48,569 nucleotides of DNA. Origin: Streptococcus suis. GTDB taxonomy: Bacteria; Bacillota; Bacilli; Lactobacillales; Streptococcaceae. The notes under the pieces are model-generated. The model ran no database searches, was not told the DNA's origin, and saw only the letters and a program-made list of their open reading frames with translations. The position numbers and the translations under genes are program-made. The DNA is taken from the NCBI RefSeq assembly GCF_002960445.1, contig NZ_POJD01000133.1, positions 1-48,569 on the forward strand. Reading direction: 5' to 3'. This document shows positions 16,029-25,377 of this stretch, piece by piece (position 1 is the stretch's first letter; each line of letters opens with the position of its first letter).

Positions 16029-16352
16029 ATGTTACAAGAAAAACGTAGAGAAGCTACCATGCGTGTGATTGGTGACAAGTTCAAGACCTTCACCCGTGTA
16101 GAAAAAGCCTTTTATAGCAGTATTATTCTATCAGGCCTGGCCCTAGCCATAGGGGTTATTTTCTTGCAGACTCGTTTGATTCAAGTCCAGTCTGAAATGG
16201 CCAAGGTCAATCAAAATATCAATCAAAAGCAGGTTGAAATCAATGATGCCAAACAGGCTGTCAATGAACTAACGCGTTCTGCTCGTCTGATGGAGATTGC
16301 TGAAAAGGCTGGATTAACATTTAATAACGACAATATTGGAGTAGCTGAATAA
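16029..16352 (+). CDS. ftsL: Cell division protein FtsL
   Basis: A 107-residue bitopic division protein: cytoplasmic N-terminus of about 33 residues, one membrane helix (SIILSGLALAIGVIFLQ), then a coiled-coil extracellular part (QVQSEMAKVNQNINQKQ and onward). It acts with DivIB/FtsQ and DivIC/FtsB at the septum. An AGGAG site precedes the ATG. The stop overlaps the pbp2X start (TAATG), indicating coupled translation. Identification rests on position and topology because FtsL sequences are poorly conserved. Confidence 0.92.
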   Translation: MLQEKRREATMRVIGDKFKTFTRVEKAFYSSIILSGLALAIGVIFLQTRLIQVQSEMAKVNQNINQKQVEINDAKQAVNELTRSARLMEIAEKAGLTFNNDNIGVAE

Positions 16353-18601
16353 TGCCCAGAAGAAACAATAAACTCTTACAATATGTTTTGAAAAAACGAT
16401 ATATTCCGTCCCAAAATCGTCGAAAAGTGGGCCAAGGTCTGCTGTTTTTGACGGTTTTAGTCTTTTTTATCTTTCTATTTACTTTTGCCTATATTATTGG
16501 AACAGATAGCAAGGCAGGTGTGAAACTATCAGAGAGGGCAGATGCAGTCCACCAACAAGAAGTAACTGTTCAGGCTAAACGTGGAACCATCTATGATCGG
16601 ACAGGGATTCCTATCGCAGAAGACTCAACCACCTATACTGTTTATGCTATTATTGACAAAGAGTATGTGTCAGAACTGAAGAAAATTCTCTATGTTCAGG
16701 ACAGTCAGTTTAGCAAGGTGGCGGATGTTTTCAAGAAACATCTTGGAATGGAAACAGACTATGTTCTCCAGCAATTGCGACAGCCGGAACTGAAGCAGGT
16801 TTACTTTGGAACCAATGGAAAAAATATTTCCTACAATACCATGACTGCTATCCAGGAGGAGATGAAGGCGGCAGGGATTGAAGGGATTGCCTTTAATGCC
16901 AGTCCAGGTCGGATGTACCCTAATGGAAATTTTGCCTCAATTTTTGTCGGGTTAGCGAACCCGGTTGAAAACAAAGATGGCAGTTATAGTTTACAGGGTG
17001 TAAGTGGGATGGAGTATTATTTGAACAGCATCCTCGCTGGTCAAGATGGTAAGGTTGTCTATGAAAAGGACAGTCAGGGACGTGTGCTGCCAGGAACAGA
17101 AACAGTTAAAGAAGAAACTATCAATGGTCAGGATGTCTATACGACGATTTCTGCAGACCTGCAGCGGTCCTTAGAAACCAACATGGATACCTTCTTTAAT
17201 ACTGCCAAGGGGCGCTACGCCAATGCTACTCTGATCTCAGCTAGGACTGGGGAGATTTTAGCAACGACACAACGTCCAAGTTATGACTCAGATACCAAGG
17301 AAGGCTTGGGACAAGAGGGGGTTCTAGAGCGTTCCCTCCTCTACCAAGAGGCCTTTGAACCAGGTTCTACCATGAAGGTTTTGACTGTCGCATCAGCTAT
17401 TGACAATGGAACCTTTGACCCAAATGCCTACTATACCAATAACGAGTATGTGATTGCAGACGCAAAAATCAATGACTGGACTTTAAACGCTGGCCAATCA
17501 GCTGTTACGTTAAATTTTGCTCAGGGTTTTTCACTCTCAAGTAACGTCGGAATGACTTTGTTACAACAAGAAATGGGGGATGAAAAATGGCTAAATTATC
17601 TTGCTAAATTTCGCTATGGTTACCCAACACGATTTGGTATGGGGGATGAGGCACCAGGTCTTGTTCCTGAGGATAATATTGTAACGATTGCCATGTCTAC
17701 ATTTGGTCAGGGTATTTCAGCTAACCAAGTGCAAATGCTTCGAAGTTTCTCTGCGATTGCAAATAATGGTATCATGTTAGAGCCAAAATTTATTTCAGCC
17801 CTGTATAATCCGAATACTGATACTGCAAGGCTTTCATCTAAAGAAGAAGTCGGGAATCCAGTTTCTGAACAGGCGGCAGATGAGACATTGAAATATATGA
17901 TAAATGTTGGTACGGACCCTGTGTTTGGGACTCTTTATTCTTCAGATTTACAAGGGCCAGCTATTCAGGTTGAAGGCTATGATATTGCGATGAAGTCTGG
18001 TTCTGCCGAGATTGCCAGTGAAGACGGTCAGGGTTATATCAAGGGCGCTTATACCAACTCGGTTGTCGCCATGATTCCTGCTGAGGATCCAGAGTTCATT
18101 ATGTATGTGACCATTCGTCAGCCAGAAGTCTTGAGTGTTCTCTCTTGGGATACTATTGTAAGCCCGACTTTGAAAGAAGCAATGTTATTGAAGGATAGCT
18201 TGAACATAGATGCTCCAGCTCCGTCCCTAGCTTCTGTTGGAAAAGAAACGGACTACACATTGCCAGATCTAATTGGTAAGGCACCTGGTGAGTCGGCTGA
18301 GGAGCTTCGTCGCTATCTGGTTCAACCAGTTATTTTAGGCAAAGGTGCTGAGATTAAGAAGGTTTCTTTGGAAAAAGGTAGCTTAGTAGCCCCTAATCAA
18401 CAGGTTCTCTTATTGACGAATAAATTGGAAGAAATGCCAGACTTGTATGCGGTGACCAAGGAGAATATGGATCTACTAGCTGAATGGACAGGTATTGAAG
18501 TGACCTATGAGGGGTCTGGTTCCAAGGTTGTGAAGCAGAGCGTAGAAGTGGGGACCAAGTTGAATAAAACCAAGAAATTAACAGTTACGTTAGGAGAATA
18601 A
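16352..18601 (+). CDS. pbp2X: Penicillin-binding protein 2X (class B transpeptidase)
   Basis: The septal peptidoglycan transpeptidase and main beta-lactam target. 749 residues: one membrane helix (about 28-48), a PBP dimer domain, the transpeptidase domain and two C-terminal PASTA domains (about 630-749). Active-site motifs are STMK (339-342), SSN (396-398) and KSGS (548-551); the last is normally KSGT. Counting from the ATG gives L437, T445, S467, F525 and S551. I recall M437L, S445T, T467S, Y525F and T551S from penicillin-resistant S. suis, so this is probably a low-affinity allele. Stk in this window is a likely partner in septal control. The stop is one base before mraY. Confidence 0.96.
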   Translation: MPRRNNKLLQYVLKKRYIPSQNRRKVGQGLLFLTVLVFFIFLFTFAYIIGTDSKAGVKLSERADAVHQQEVTVQAKRGTIYDRTGIPIAEDSTTYTVYAIIDKEYVSELKKILYVQDSQFSKVADVFKKHLGMETDYVLQQLRQPELKQVYFGTNGKNISYNTMTAIQEEMKAAGIEGIAFNASPGRMYPNGNFASIFVGLANPVENKDGSYSLQGVSGMEYYLNSILAGQDGKVVYEKDSQGRVLPGTETVKEETINGQDVYTTISADLQRSLETNMDTFFNTAKGRYANATLISARTGEILATTQRPSYDSDTKEGLGQEGVLERSLLYQEAFEPGSTMKVLTVASAIDNGTFDPNAYYTNNEYVIADAKINDWTLNAGQSAVTLNFAQGFSLSSNVGMTLLQQEMGDEKWLNYLAKFRYGYPTRFGMGDEAPGLVPEDNIVTIAMSTFGQGISANQVQMLRSFSAIANNGIMLEPKFISALYNPNTDTARLSSKEEVGNPVSEQAADETLKYMINVGTDPVFGTLYSSDLQGPAIQVEGYDIAMKSGSAEIASEDGQGYIKGAYTNSVVAMIPAEDPEFIMYVTIRQPEVLSVLSWDTIVSPTLKEAMLLKDSLNIDAPAPSLASVGKETDYTLPDLIGKAPGESAEELRRYLVQPVILGKGAEIKKVSLEKGSLVAPNQQVLLLTNKLEEMPDLYAVTKENMDLLAEWTGIEVTYEGSGSKVVKQSVEVGTKLNKTKKLTVTLGE

Positions 18602-18602
18602 T

Positions 18603-19601
18603 ATGCAGTTTGCACTTATGTCGGGATTGGTTGCATTTTTAGCAACGGTAATCCTGATACCACGATTTATTACCTTTTATCAAGCCAAGCGCATCGAAGG
18701 GCAACAGATGCACGAAGATGTCAAGCAACACCAGTTCAAGGCCGGAACTCCTACCATGGGGGGTACAGTCTTCCTAGTTGTTGCTGTCCTTGTTAGTTTT
18801 ATTTTTGCAGCTAGCCTGAAAATGCTGACAGGTGGTGTCTTGGCTATTCTTTTCATTTTGGCTCTCTATGGCTTGGTCGGATTTTTGGATGATTTCTTGA
18901 AAATCTTCCGCAAAATCAATGAAGGACTAAATCCGAAACAAAAATTAGCCTTGCAGATTTTGGGTGGACTGGTATTCTACTTTGTCCATGTGAATGGTGC
19001 TGGCGGAGGAGAGCTCAATGTATTTGGGCACATCATCAATCTCGGCATGCTCTATCTACCTTTTGTTCTATTCTGGTTGGTTGGTTTTTCAAATGCGGTC
19101 AACCTGACTGATGGTATTGATGGCTTGGCCTCTATTTCGGTTGTTATTAGTTTGCTGGCCTATTCTGTCATTGCCTACAAGGAACAGAAGTTTGACATTC
19201 TTTTGGTTTGTGTAACCATGATTGGTGGTTTGCTTGGTTTCTTTGTCTATAATCGCAAACCGGCTAAGATCTTCATGGGAGATGTGGGAAGTCTGGCACT
19301 CGGTGGGATGTTGGCAACCATTTCCATTGCCCTCCGTCAAGAATGGACCCTCCTCCTAATCGGTTTGGTCTATGTTATCGAAACGTCATCTGTTATGTTA
19401 CAGGTTTCATATTTCAAATATACTAAAAAACGCTTTGGAGAAGGTCGTCGTATCTTCCGTATGACCCCTTTCCATCATCATTTGGAATTAGGTGGTTTGA
19501 CAGGTAAGTCTGAAAAATGGAGCGAGTGGCAGGTTGACTTCTTCCTCTGGTCAGTCGGACTTGTCATGAGCCTGATTACCCTAGCTATTCTTTATTTATA
19601 A
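18603..19601 (+). CDS. mraY: Phospho-N-acetylmuramoyl-pentapeptide-transferase
   Basis: Forms lipid I by moving phospho-MurNAc-pentapeptide to undecaprenyl phosphate in the membrane. 332 residues with about ten helices. Catalytic motifs are present: the substrate loop GTPTMGG (about 45-51), FLDDFLK (about 97-103), [12 protein letters not shown] and the late HHHLE. It is the last gene of the division cluster, closed by a small terminator. Confidence 0.96.
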   Translation: MQFALMSGLVAFLATVILIPRFITFYQAKRIEGQQMHEDVKQHQFKAGTPTMGGTVFLVVAVLVSFIFAASLKMLTGGVLAILFILALYGLVGFLDDFLKIFRKINEGLNPKQKLALQILGGLVFYFVHVNGAGGGELNVFGHIINLGMLYLPFVLFWLVGFSNAVNLTDGIDGLASISVVISLLAYSVIAYKEQKFDILLVCVTMIGGLLGFFVYNRKPAKIFMGDVGSLALGGMLATISIALRQEWTLLLIGLVYVIETSSVMLQVSYFKYTKKRFGEGRRIFRMTPFHHHLELGGLTGKSEKWSEWQVDFFLWSVGLVMSLITLAILYL

Positions 19602-19610
19602 GAATTTCAG

Positions 19611-19632
19611 AAACAGCAGAAATGCTGTTTTT
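19611..19632 (+). terminator. Terminator after mraY
   Basis: AAACAGCA and TGCTGTTT form an 8-bp stem capped by a GAAA tetraloop and followed by TTG. It is short but well placed, 10 bp after the stop codon. Confidence 0.7.
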
Positions 19633-19636
19633 GTGC

Positions 19637-19642
19637 TATAAT
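19637..19642 (+). promoter_or_regulatory. Extended -10 promoter upstream of the DEAD-box helicase
   Basis: TGCTATAAT lies just after the mraY terminator. The repeat element at 19681-19765 would be in the 5' leader of the transcript. Confidence 0.5.
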
Positions 19643-19680
19643 AGAAGGCAGTATAATGAAGAACCAGTATCCATTGTTGG

Positions 19681-19765
19681 TATCGTCATTTAGTTTTTCT
19701 TTTTAACTCGCCTTGCCTAACTCCAGTTATGCCTGCGGTTCGTTGACTAGTACTAAAAGACTATA
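19681..19765 (-). repeat. Small inverted-repeat intergenic element, copy A
   Basis: This 85-bp segment is the reverse complement of a shorter version of the element at 29840-29946. Shared blocks include AACTCGC, GCC, ACTCCAGT, CTGC, TCGTTG, CTAGTACTAAAA and the terminal GACTATA. It is non-coding and inserted in the helicase leader. Confidence 0.7.
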
Positions 19766-19800
19766 CTTGCCTTGTGTATACGGATTCTAAAGAGGAAACT

Positions 19801-21144
19801 ATGAAATTTACAGATATGAAACTCAAGCCTTACATTCAGGAGGCTTTGAAAGAAATTAACTTTGTCCAGCCGACAGAAGTTCAGGAAAAATTGATTCCTG
19901 TTGTCTTGTCAGGTCGTGACTTGATTGGGGAATCAAAAACAGGTTCGGGCAAGACCCATACCTTCTTGATTCCGATTTTCCAAAAATTAAATGAGGAATT
20001 GGACCAGGTTCAAGCGGTTATAACAGCTCCATCACGTGAATTGGCGACCCAGATTTATCAAGCGGCTCGTCAGTTGGCTAGTCATTCGGACATCGAAGTT
20101 CGTGTGACTAACTATGTGGGTGGTACGGACAAGAACCGTCAAATTGACAAGCTTCAAACAGGTCAGCCACATATTGTTGTTGGGACACCGGGCCGTATTT
20201 ATGACCTGGTTAAATCAGGTGACCTTGCTATCCATAAAGCCAAAACATTTGTGGTGGATGAGGCAGATATGACCTTGGACATGGGCTTTTTAGAAACAGT
20301 TGACAAGATTGCTGGTAGCCTGCCAAAAGACTTGCAATTTATGGTCTTTTCAGCGACAATTCCACAGAAACTCCAACCGTTTTTGAAAAAATACTTGTCC
20401 AATCCAGTCATGGAACAAATCAAGACCCATACGGTGATTTCAGATACCATTGAAAACTGGCTGATTTCAACCAAGGGTCGAGACCGCAATGCGCAGATTT
20501 TGGAAGCGACCAAGCTCATGCAGCCTTATTTGGCTATGATTTTTGTCAATACAAAGACCCGTGCAGATGAATTACACAGTTACTTAACTGCAAATGGTTT
20601 GCGGGTCGCAAAAATTCACGGGGACATTCCTCCACGTGAACGTAAGCGGATCATGAACCAGGTGAAAAACTTGGACTACCAGTACATTGTAGCGACAGAT
20701 TTGGCGGCGCGTGGGATTGATATCGAAGGTGTCAGCCATGTCATCAACGATGCCATTCCTCAGGACCTTTCCTTCTTTGTCCACCGTGTGGGTCGTACAG
20801 GTCGAAATGGCTTGTCGGGTATTGCCATTACCCTCTATCAGCCGAGTGATGATGCGGACATTCGCGAGTTAGAAAAACTCAATATCAAATTCTTGCCAAA
20901 AGAAATGAAGAGTGGGGAGTTTGTCGATACCTACGACCGTGATCGCCGTGTCAACCGAGAAAAATCTCGTGAAAAACTGGACTTGGAAATGATTGGCTTG
21001 GTTAAGAAGAAAAAGAAAAAAGTCAAGCCAGGCTATAAGAAGAAAATCCAATGGGCTGTTGATGAGAAACGTCGCAAGACCAAACGTGTGGAAGCGCGTG
21101 CCAAGGGGCGTGCAGAGCGTAAGGCCAAACGCCAAACCTTCTAG
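19801..21144 (+). CDS. DEAD-box ATP-dependent RNA helicase (CshB-like)
   Basis: Unwinds structured RNA in ribosome assembly or mRNA decay. 447 residues with the Q motif F-V-Q-P-T-E-V-Q, Walker A SKTGSGKT, PSREL, TPGR, DEAD (VVDEADMTLD), SAT, then helicase domain 2 with DLAARGID and HRVGRTGR. The C-terminal 70 residues are strongly basic (runs of Lys/Arg), fit for RNA binding. ATG at 19801 with a GAGGAAA site is preferred over an upstream start that lacks one. CshB is the closest fit by domain plan. Confidence 0.92.
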   Translation: MKFTDMKLKPYIQEALKEINFVQPTEVQEKLIPVVLSGRDLIGESKTGSGKTHTFLIPIFQKLNEELDQVQAVITAPSRELATQIYQAARQLASHSDIEVRVTNYVGGTDKNRQIDKLQTGQPHIVVGTPGRIYDLVKSGDLAIHKAKTFVVDEADMTLDMGFLETVDKIAGSLPKDLQFMVFSATIPQKLQPFLKKYLSNPVMEQIKTHTVISDTIENWLISTKGRDRNAQILEATKLMQPYLAMIFVNTKTRADELHSYLTANGLRVAKIHGDIPPRERKRIMNQVKNLDYQYIVATDLAARGIDIEGVSHVINDAIPQDLSFFVHRVGRTGRNGLSGIAITLYQPSDDADIRELEKLNIKFLPKEMKSGEFVDTYDRDRRVNREKSREKLDLEMIGLVKKKKKKVKPGYKKKIQWAVDEKRRKTKRVEARAKGRAERKAKRQTF

Positions 21145-21162
21145 GAGGGTTGGAGGAAAACT

Positions 21163-21387
21163 ATGTTACAAAATATACTTAGTTTTTATTTGCAGGGGCT
21201 TTTGGTCGCGGCCTTGCTGGTTATTCTATCTAGCTTGATTTACTTTGTTTTAAGGGCGGGTAAAAAAGTCAATCGAACACTGCAAGAGCGCCAGGATTTT
21301 ATATTTGATTTGTTGATGATCAACGTCATGACCATCCCCATTCTTGCCTTTGGGGTCATGGGGATTTTGTTAATGTTTAAAGCATAG
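21163..21387 (+). CDS. DUF4059-type small membrane protein
   Basis: 74 residues with two hydrophobic helices (about 9-29 and 45-72) and a charged loop between them. It resembles the DUF4059 proteins found directly upstream of trxB in streptococci; function unknown. An AGGAGGGTTGGAGG region precedes the ATG, and trxB follows 11 bp after the stop. Confidence 0.8.
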   Translation: MLQNILSFYLQGLLVAALLVILSSLIYFVLRAGKKVNRTLQERQDFIFDLLMINVMTIPILAFGVMGILLMFKA

Positions 21388-21398
21388 AAGGAAAAGAT

Positions 21399-22316
21399 AT
21401 GTACGATACAATTGTTGTTGGAGCTGGTCCTGCTGGGATGACTGCTGCCCTCTACGCAGGACGAAGCAATCTAAAAGTAGCTCTTCTGGAACGCGGTATT
21501 TACGGCGGCCAGATGAACAATACTGCTGAAATCGAAAACTATCCAGGCTATGACCATATTTCTGGTCCAGCCTTGGCAGAGAAAATGTTTGAACCTTTGG
21601 AAAAATTCGGAGTAGACCATATTTTTGGCACCTTGGTACGCATCGAAGAAGATGGACCAATCAAGAAAGTCATTACAGAAGATGGTGTATTGGAAACCAA
21701 AACTGTCATTCTAGCCATGGGGGCTAAGCACCGCTTGCTAGATGTTCCAGGTGAAGATACCTACAATAGCCGCGGAGTTTCCTACTGTGCAGTCTGCGAC
21801 GGGGCCTTCTTCCGAGGTCAAAAACTCTTGGTAGTCGGTGGTGGTGATTCTGCGGTCGAAGAAGCCCTCTTCTTGACACAATTCGCAGAATCTGTGACCA
21901 TTGTTCACCGCCGTGACCAACTTCGTGCTCAAAAAGTCATTCAAGACCGCGCTTTTGCCAATGAAAAAATCAACTTCATCTGGGATAGTGTGGTAGAAGA
22001 AATCAAGGGTGATGACCTACGGGTTCAAAGCGTCCGTATCAAAAATGTGAAAACGGAAGAAGTTAGCGAACTGGACTTCGGCGGTGTCTTTATCTATGTC
22101 GGTTTGGATCCGATGACGGATTCGGTTGCCGATTTGGGTATTACGGACGAGGCTGGTTGGATTATCACGGATGAAAAGATGGCAACCAGCAAATCTGGTA
22201 TTTACGCCATCGGTGACATTCGCCAAAACCAACTGCGCCAGATTGCGACTGCCGTTGGAAATGGTGCGGTTGCCGGTCAGGAAGTCTATAATTACATCAC
22301 AGAACTAGCTGAATAG
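21399..22316 (+). CDS. trxB: Thioredoxin-disulfide reductase
   Basis: NADPH-dependent flavoprotein that keeps thioredoxin reduced. 305 residues with the FAD motif VGAGPAGMTAALYAG at the start, the redox-active CAVC (Cys130-Cys133), the NADPH motif VVGGGDSAVEEA and the C-terminal FAD motif YAIGDIR. It follows the DUF4059 gene in one transcript and is followed 9 bp later by the DUF177 gene. Confidence 0.95.
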   Translation: MYDTIVVGAGPAGMTAALYAGRSNLKVALLERGIYGGQMNNTAEIENYPGYDHISGPALAEKMFEPLEKFGVDHIFGTLVRIEEDGPIKKVITEDGVLETKTVILAMGAKHRLLDVPGEDTYNSRGVSYCAVCDGAFFRGQKLLVVGGGDSAVEEALFLTQFAESVTIVHRRDQLRAQKVIQDRAFANEKINFIWDSVVEEIKGDDLRVQSVRIKNVKTEEVSELDFGGVFIYVGLDPMTDSVADLGITDEAGWIITDEKMATSKSGIYAIGDIRQNQLRQIATAVGNGAVAGQEVYNYITELAE

Positions 22317-22325
22317 GGGAAAATT

Positions 22326-22865
22326 ATGTTTCATATTTACGATATTCAGAAAAATCCAGATGGAATTTCCTTTGAGAAGACCTTGGACTTGCAGGAAGAA
22401 TTGCAGGCTCGAAATAGTGAAGTTTTAGGTTTGTCGCCTGTACAAGTAAGTGGAAATGTTCGCTTTGAATCAGGTTTCTTTTTCTTGGACTATCAGATGA
22501 CTTACGACATTACCTTGGCTTCCAGCCGTTCCCTACAACCTGTCCTTTTACATGAAGTGCAAGAAGTCAATGAACTCTTTGTTGTCAATGAGGCTGTTCT
22601 TAAGGAGCAGGATTTGATTGATGAGGATATGGTATTGGTGGTGGAAGATGACCACATCATCTTAGAAGAAAGTGTGGCGGATAACATTCTCCTAGCTATT
22701 CCTATCAAGGTTTTGACACCTGAGGAAGAGGCGGGAACAGACTTACCATCTGGTCAAGCTTGGACCCTGATGACAGAAGAAGCCTTTCAGCAAGATGTCC
22801 AGGAGAAAAAAGAAGCCAATAGTCCTTTTGCTCAATTGCAGGGCTTGTTTGATAACGAAGAATAG
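22326..22865 (+). CDS. DUF177 (YceD-like) protein
   Basis: 179 residues, acidic, matching the YceD/DUF177 family linked to 23S rRNA accumulation or processing. The conserved C-terminal region holds D-L-P-S-G-Q-A-W and ends S-P-F-A-Q-L-Q-G-L-F. In many bacteria this gene precedes rpmF, which is not the case here. The ATG lies 9 bp after the trxB stop with a GGGGAAA site. Confidence 0.85.
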   Translation: MFHIYDIQKNPDGISFEKTLDLQEELQARNSEVLGLSPVQVSGNVRFESGFFFLDYQMTYDITLASSRSLQPVLLHEVQEVNELFVVNEAVLKEQDLIDEDMVLVVEDDHIILEESVADNILLAIPIKVLTPEEEAGTDLPSGQAWTLMTEEAFQQDVQEKKEANSPFAQLQGLFDNEE

Positions 22866-22893
22866 TTTGGATGGTTAAATTATCTGAAAATTC

Positions 22894-22922
22894 TTGTCAA
22901 TTTTAGGCTTTCAGTGTATAAT
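22894..22922 (+). promoter_or_regulatory. Promoter of gnd
   Basis: TTGTCA (22894-22899), a 17-bp spacer and TATAAT (22917-22922), 30 bp upstream of the gnd start: a near-consensus sigma-A promoter. Confidence 0.72.
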
Positions 22923-22952
22923 AAAAGAGATAGAAATTAGAGGAGTAAACAA

Positions 22953-24380
22953 ATGACAAAAGCAAATTTTGGTGTTGTAGGAATGGCCGTTATGGGCCGC
23001 AACCTGGCACTTAACGTTGAATCACGTGGTTATTCAGTAGCCATTTACAACCGTTCTGCTGACAAGACAGAAGATGTAGTAGCAAGTAACCCAGGGAAAA
23101 ACTTGGTACCAAGTTACGATGTGGAAAGCTTTGTAGCATCTATCGAAAAACCACGCCGTATCATGCTTATGGTTCAAGCTGGTCCTGGTACAGATGCAAC
23201 TATTCAAGCTCTCTTACCACACTTGGATGAAGGCGACATCTTGATTGACGGTGGTAATACCTTCTATGAAGACACTATCCGTCGTTCCAAAGAATTGGCT
23301 AACTCAGGTATCAACTTCATCGGTACAGGTGTATCTGGTGGTGAAAAAGGAGCCCTTGAAGGTCCATCTATCATGCCTGGTGGTCAAAAAGAAGCTTACG
23401 AATTGGTGGCAGATGTCTTGGAAGAAATTTCAGCAAAAGCTCCAGAAGACGGCGCTCCATGTGTGACTTACATCGGTCCAGATGGTGCTGGTCACTATGT
23501 AAAAATGGTCCACAACGGTATCGAGTATGGTGACATGCAATTGATTGCAGAATCTTATGACCTCATGCAACACTTGCTTGGTTTGTCAGTAGATGAAATG
23601 GCTGATATCTTTACTGAGTGGAACAAGGGTGAACTAGACAGCTACTTGATTGAAATCACGGCTGACATTTTGAAACGCAAGGATGACCAAGGTCAAGATG
23701 GTCCAATCGTTGACTATATCATGGACGCTGCTGGTAACAAGGGTACTGGTAAATGGACTAGCCAATCATCACTTGACTTGGGTGTGCCATTGTCATTGAT
23801 TACAGAATCCGTATTTGCTCGTTATATTTCAACTTACAAGGATGAGCGCGTGGCAGCAAGCAAGGTCCTTCCAAAACCAGCTCCATTTGCATACGAAGGT
23901 GACAAGGCTGAATTGGTTGAAAAAATCCGTCAAGCCCTCTACTTCTCAAAAATTATGTCTTATGCACAAGGCTTTGCACAATTACGCGTAGCATCTAAAG
24001 AAAACAACTGGAACCTGCCATTTGGGGAAATTGCAAAAATCTGGCGTGCAGGTTGTATCATCCGTGCTCGTTTCTTGCAAAAGATTACAGATGCATACGG
24101 ACGTGACGAAGATTTGGCAAACTTGCTCTTGGATGAGTACTTCCTTGATGTAACAGCTAAATACCAACAGGCTGTTCGCGATGTGGTAACCTTGGCTGTT
24201 CAAGCAGGAGTGCCTGTGCCAACCTTCTCAGCTGCCATTACTTACTTTGACAGCTACCGTGCAGAAAACTTGCCAGCTAACTTGATCCAAGCCCAACGTG
24301 ACTACTTCGGTGCTCACACTTACAACCGTAAAGACAAAGAAGGTGTCTTCCACTACGATTGGTATAGCGAAACAAAATAA
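22953..24380 (+). CDS. gnd: 6-phosphogluconate dehydrogenase, decarboxylating
   Basis: Oxidises 6-phosphogluconate to ribulose 5-phosphate and CO2, producing NADPH in the pentose phosphate pathway. 475 residues, standard length. The nucleotide-binding start [15 protein letters not shown] (residues 7-21), [10 protein letters not shown] and [13 protein letters not shown] are intact, as is the C-terminal HTYNRKD. It has its own promoter and an AGAGGAG site. Codon use is strongly biased, suggesting high expression. Confidence 0.97.
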   Translation: MTKANFGVVGMAVMGRNLALNVESRGYSVAIYNRSADKTEDVVASNPGKNLVPSYDVESFVASIEKPRRIMLMVQAGPGTDATIQALLPHLDEGDILIDGGNTFYEDTIRRSKELANSGINFIGTGVSGGEKGALEGPSIMPGGQKEAYELVADVLEEISAKAPEDGAPCVTYIGPDGAGHYVKMVHNGIEYGDMQLIAESYDLMQHLLGLSVDEMADIFTEWNKGELDSYLIEITADILKRKDDQGQDGPIVDYIMDAAGNKGTGKWTSQSSLDLGVPLSLITESVFARYISTYKDERVAASKVLPKPAPFAYEGDKAELVEKIRQALYFSKIMSYAQGFAQLRVASKENNWNLPFGEIAKIWRAGCIIRARFLQKITDAYGRDEDLANLLLDEYFLDVTAKYQQAVRDVVTLAVQAGVPVPTFSAAITYFDSYRAENLPANLIQAQRDYFGAHTYNRKDKEGVFHYDWYSETK

Positions 24381-24565
24381 AAAGAATGGGAGTGGGAAAG
24401 AACTCGACTAGTCAAAAAAGAGTTCGTCTTCCCACCCCCGCACAGTTGATTAGGTCAGATTTGGAGGGTGAAACACGAACAAATCTGCCAATCAACCACT
24501 GCGCTGAGATGTTGACACGAACTCTGAGAAGTGTCTTTGGACTTTATGCCCAGCCTCTTCTTTCT
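24379..24565 (+). repeat. Large structured intergenic repeat element
   Basis: About 187 bp without a supported gene. The ends are imperfect inverted repeats (AAAGAATGGGAGTGGG and CCCAGCCTCTTCTTT). Inside are two hairpins: GTGGGAA-GAACTC pairing with GAGTTC-TTCCCAC (24392-24435), and GTTGATT-TCAGATTTG pairing with CAAATCTG-AATCAAC (24445-24496). The CACCCCCGCACAGTTGA and CAACCACTGCG blocks match, from memory, a dispersed streptococcal intergenic repeat. The first hairpin may also terminate gnd. Confidence 0.65.
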
Positions 24566-24614
24566 AATTTATCGCTAGCTGATTTGATTGATAGAGAGAA
24601 CAATGAAAGAGATA

Positions 24615-25304
24615 ATGGCTAAGAAAATTTTAATTGCAGGAAGAGAGCGCAATCTATCGCACTTTGTTTCCATGGAATTACAGAAGAAAGAGTATTTGGT
24701 AGACTACGCTTCAACAGGGAAAGAAGCCCTATCTTTAGCTCATGAAACAGATTTTGACTTGATTTTGATGAGCTTTCAGCTTTCTGATATGTCTAGTAAG
24801 GAATTGTCAAGGGAATTGTTGGCCATCAAGCCTGCTAGTGTCATGATTGTTGCCATTGATTCTGCGGATGTTGCCCAGCATGGGGAAGAGGTCCTTTCTT
24901 ACGCAGTTTCCTATGTCGTCAAACCCTTTGTCATCAGTGAATTGGTCGAACAGATTGTATCCATTTTCCGAGGGCGTGATTTTATTGATAAGAATTGTAA
25001 GCACGTTCCTTTGCAAGCAGCCTATCGTGATTTGAAGGTCGATTTTCAAAATCGAACAGTTACTCGTGGGGATGAGTTGATTAACCTGACCAGACGCGAA
25101 TATGATTTGCTTGCAACTCTGATGAACAGCCCCGAACCTGTCAGCCGAGAACAATTACTGGAGCGGGTTTGGAAATATGAAACGACATCGGAAACTAATG
25201 TAGTAGATGTCTACATTCGTTATTTACGTGGAAAATTAGATGTTACCGGTAAACCATCTTACATCAAGACAGTTCGTGGCGTTGGCTATGCCATGCGAGA
25301 TTAA
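24615..25304 (+). CDS. covR: CovR/CsrR-like orphan response regulator with degenerate receiver
   Basis: OmpR-type regulator, 229 residues, expected to repress virulence and capsule genes. The N-terminus MAKKILI aligns with CovR, and the DNA-binding domain is highly similar (NLTRREYDLLATL, ETNVVDVYIRYLRGKLD, YIKTVRGVGYAMRD). The receiver is unusual: the acidic pair is G-R-E, and the segment aligned with the phosphorylation Asp53 reads I-L-M-S53-F-Q-L-S, so Asp is replaced by Ser. The late Lys (VVKPF) is kept. Residue 65, a Thr phosphorylated by Stk in other streptococci, is Ser. No histidine kinase gene follows. ATG at 24615 is chosen by homology; an in-frame ATG at 24603 is possible. Confidence 0.9.
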   Translation: MAKKILIAGRERNLSHFVSMELQKKEYLVDYASTGKEALSLAHETDFDLILMSFQLSDMSSKELSRELLAIKPASVMIVAIDSADVAQHGEEVLSYAVSYVVKPFVISELVEQIVSIFRGRDFIDKNCKHVPLQAAYRDLKVDFQNRTVTRGDELINLTRREYDLLATLMNSPEPVSREQLLERVWKYETTSETNVVDVYIRYLRGKLDVTGKPSYIKTVRGVGYAMRD

Positions 25305-25330
25305 GAAAGGGGAAACTCTTTCTTTTTTTT
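25303..25330 (+). terminator. Terminator after covR
   Basis: AAGAAAG and CTTTCTT arms with an 8-nt loop, followed by eight T; it overlaps the stop codon end. Confidence 0.75.
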
Positions 25331-25377
25331 GCTTCCTATGATAAACTGAATGCTAATCATACAAAATTGGAGATATT

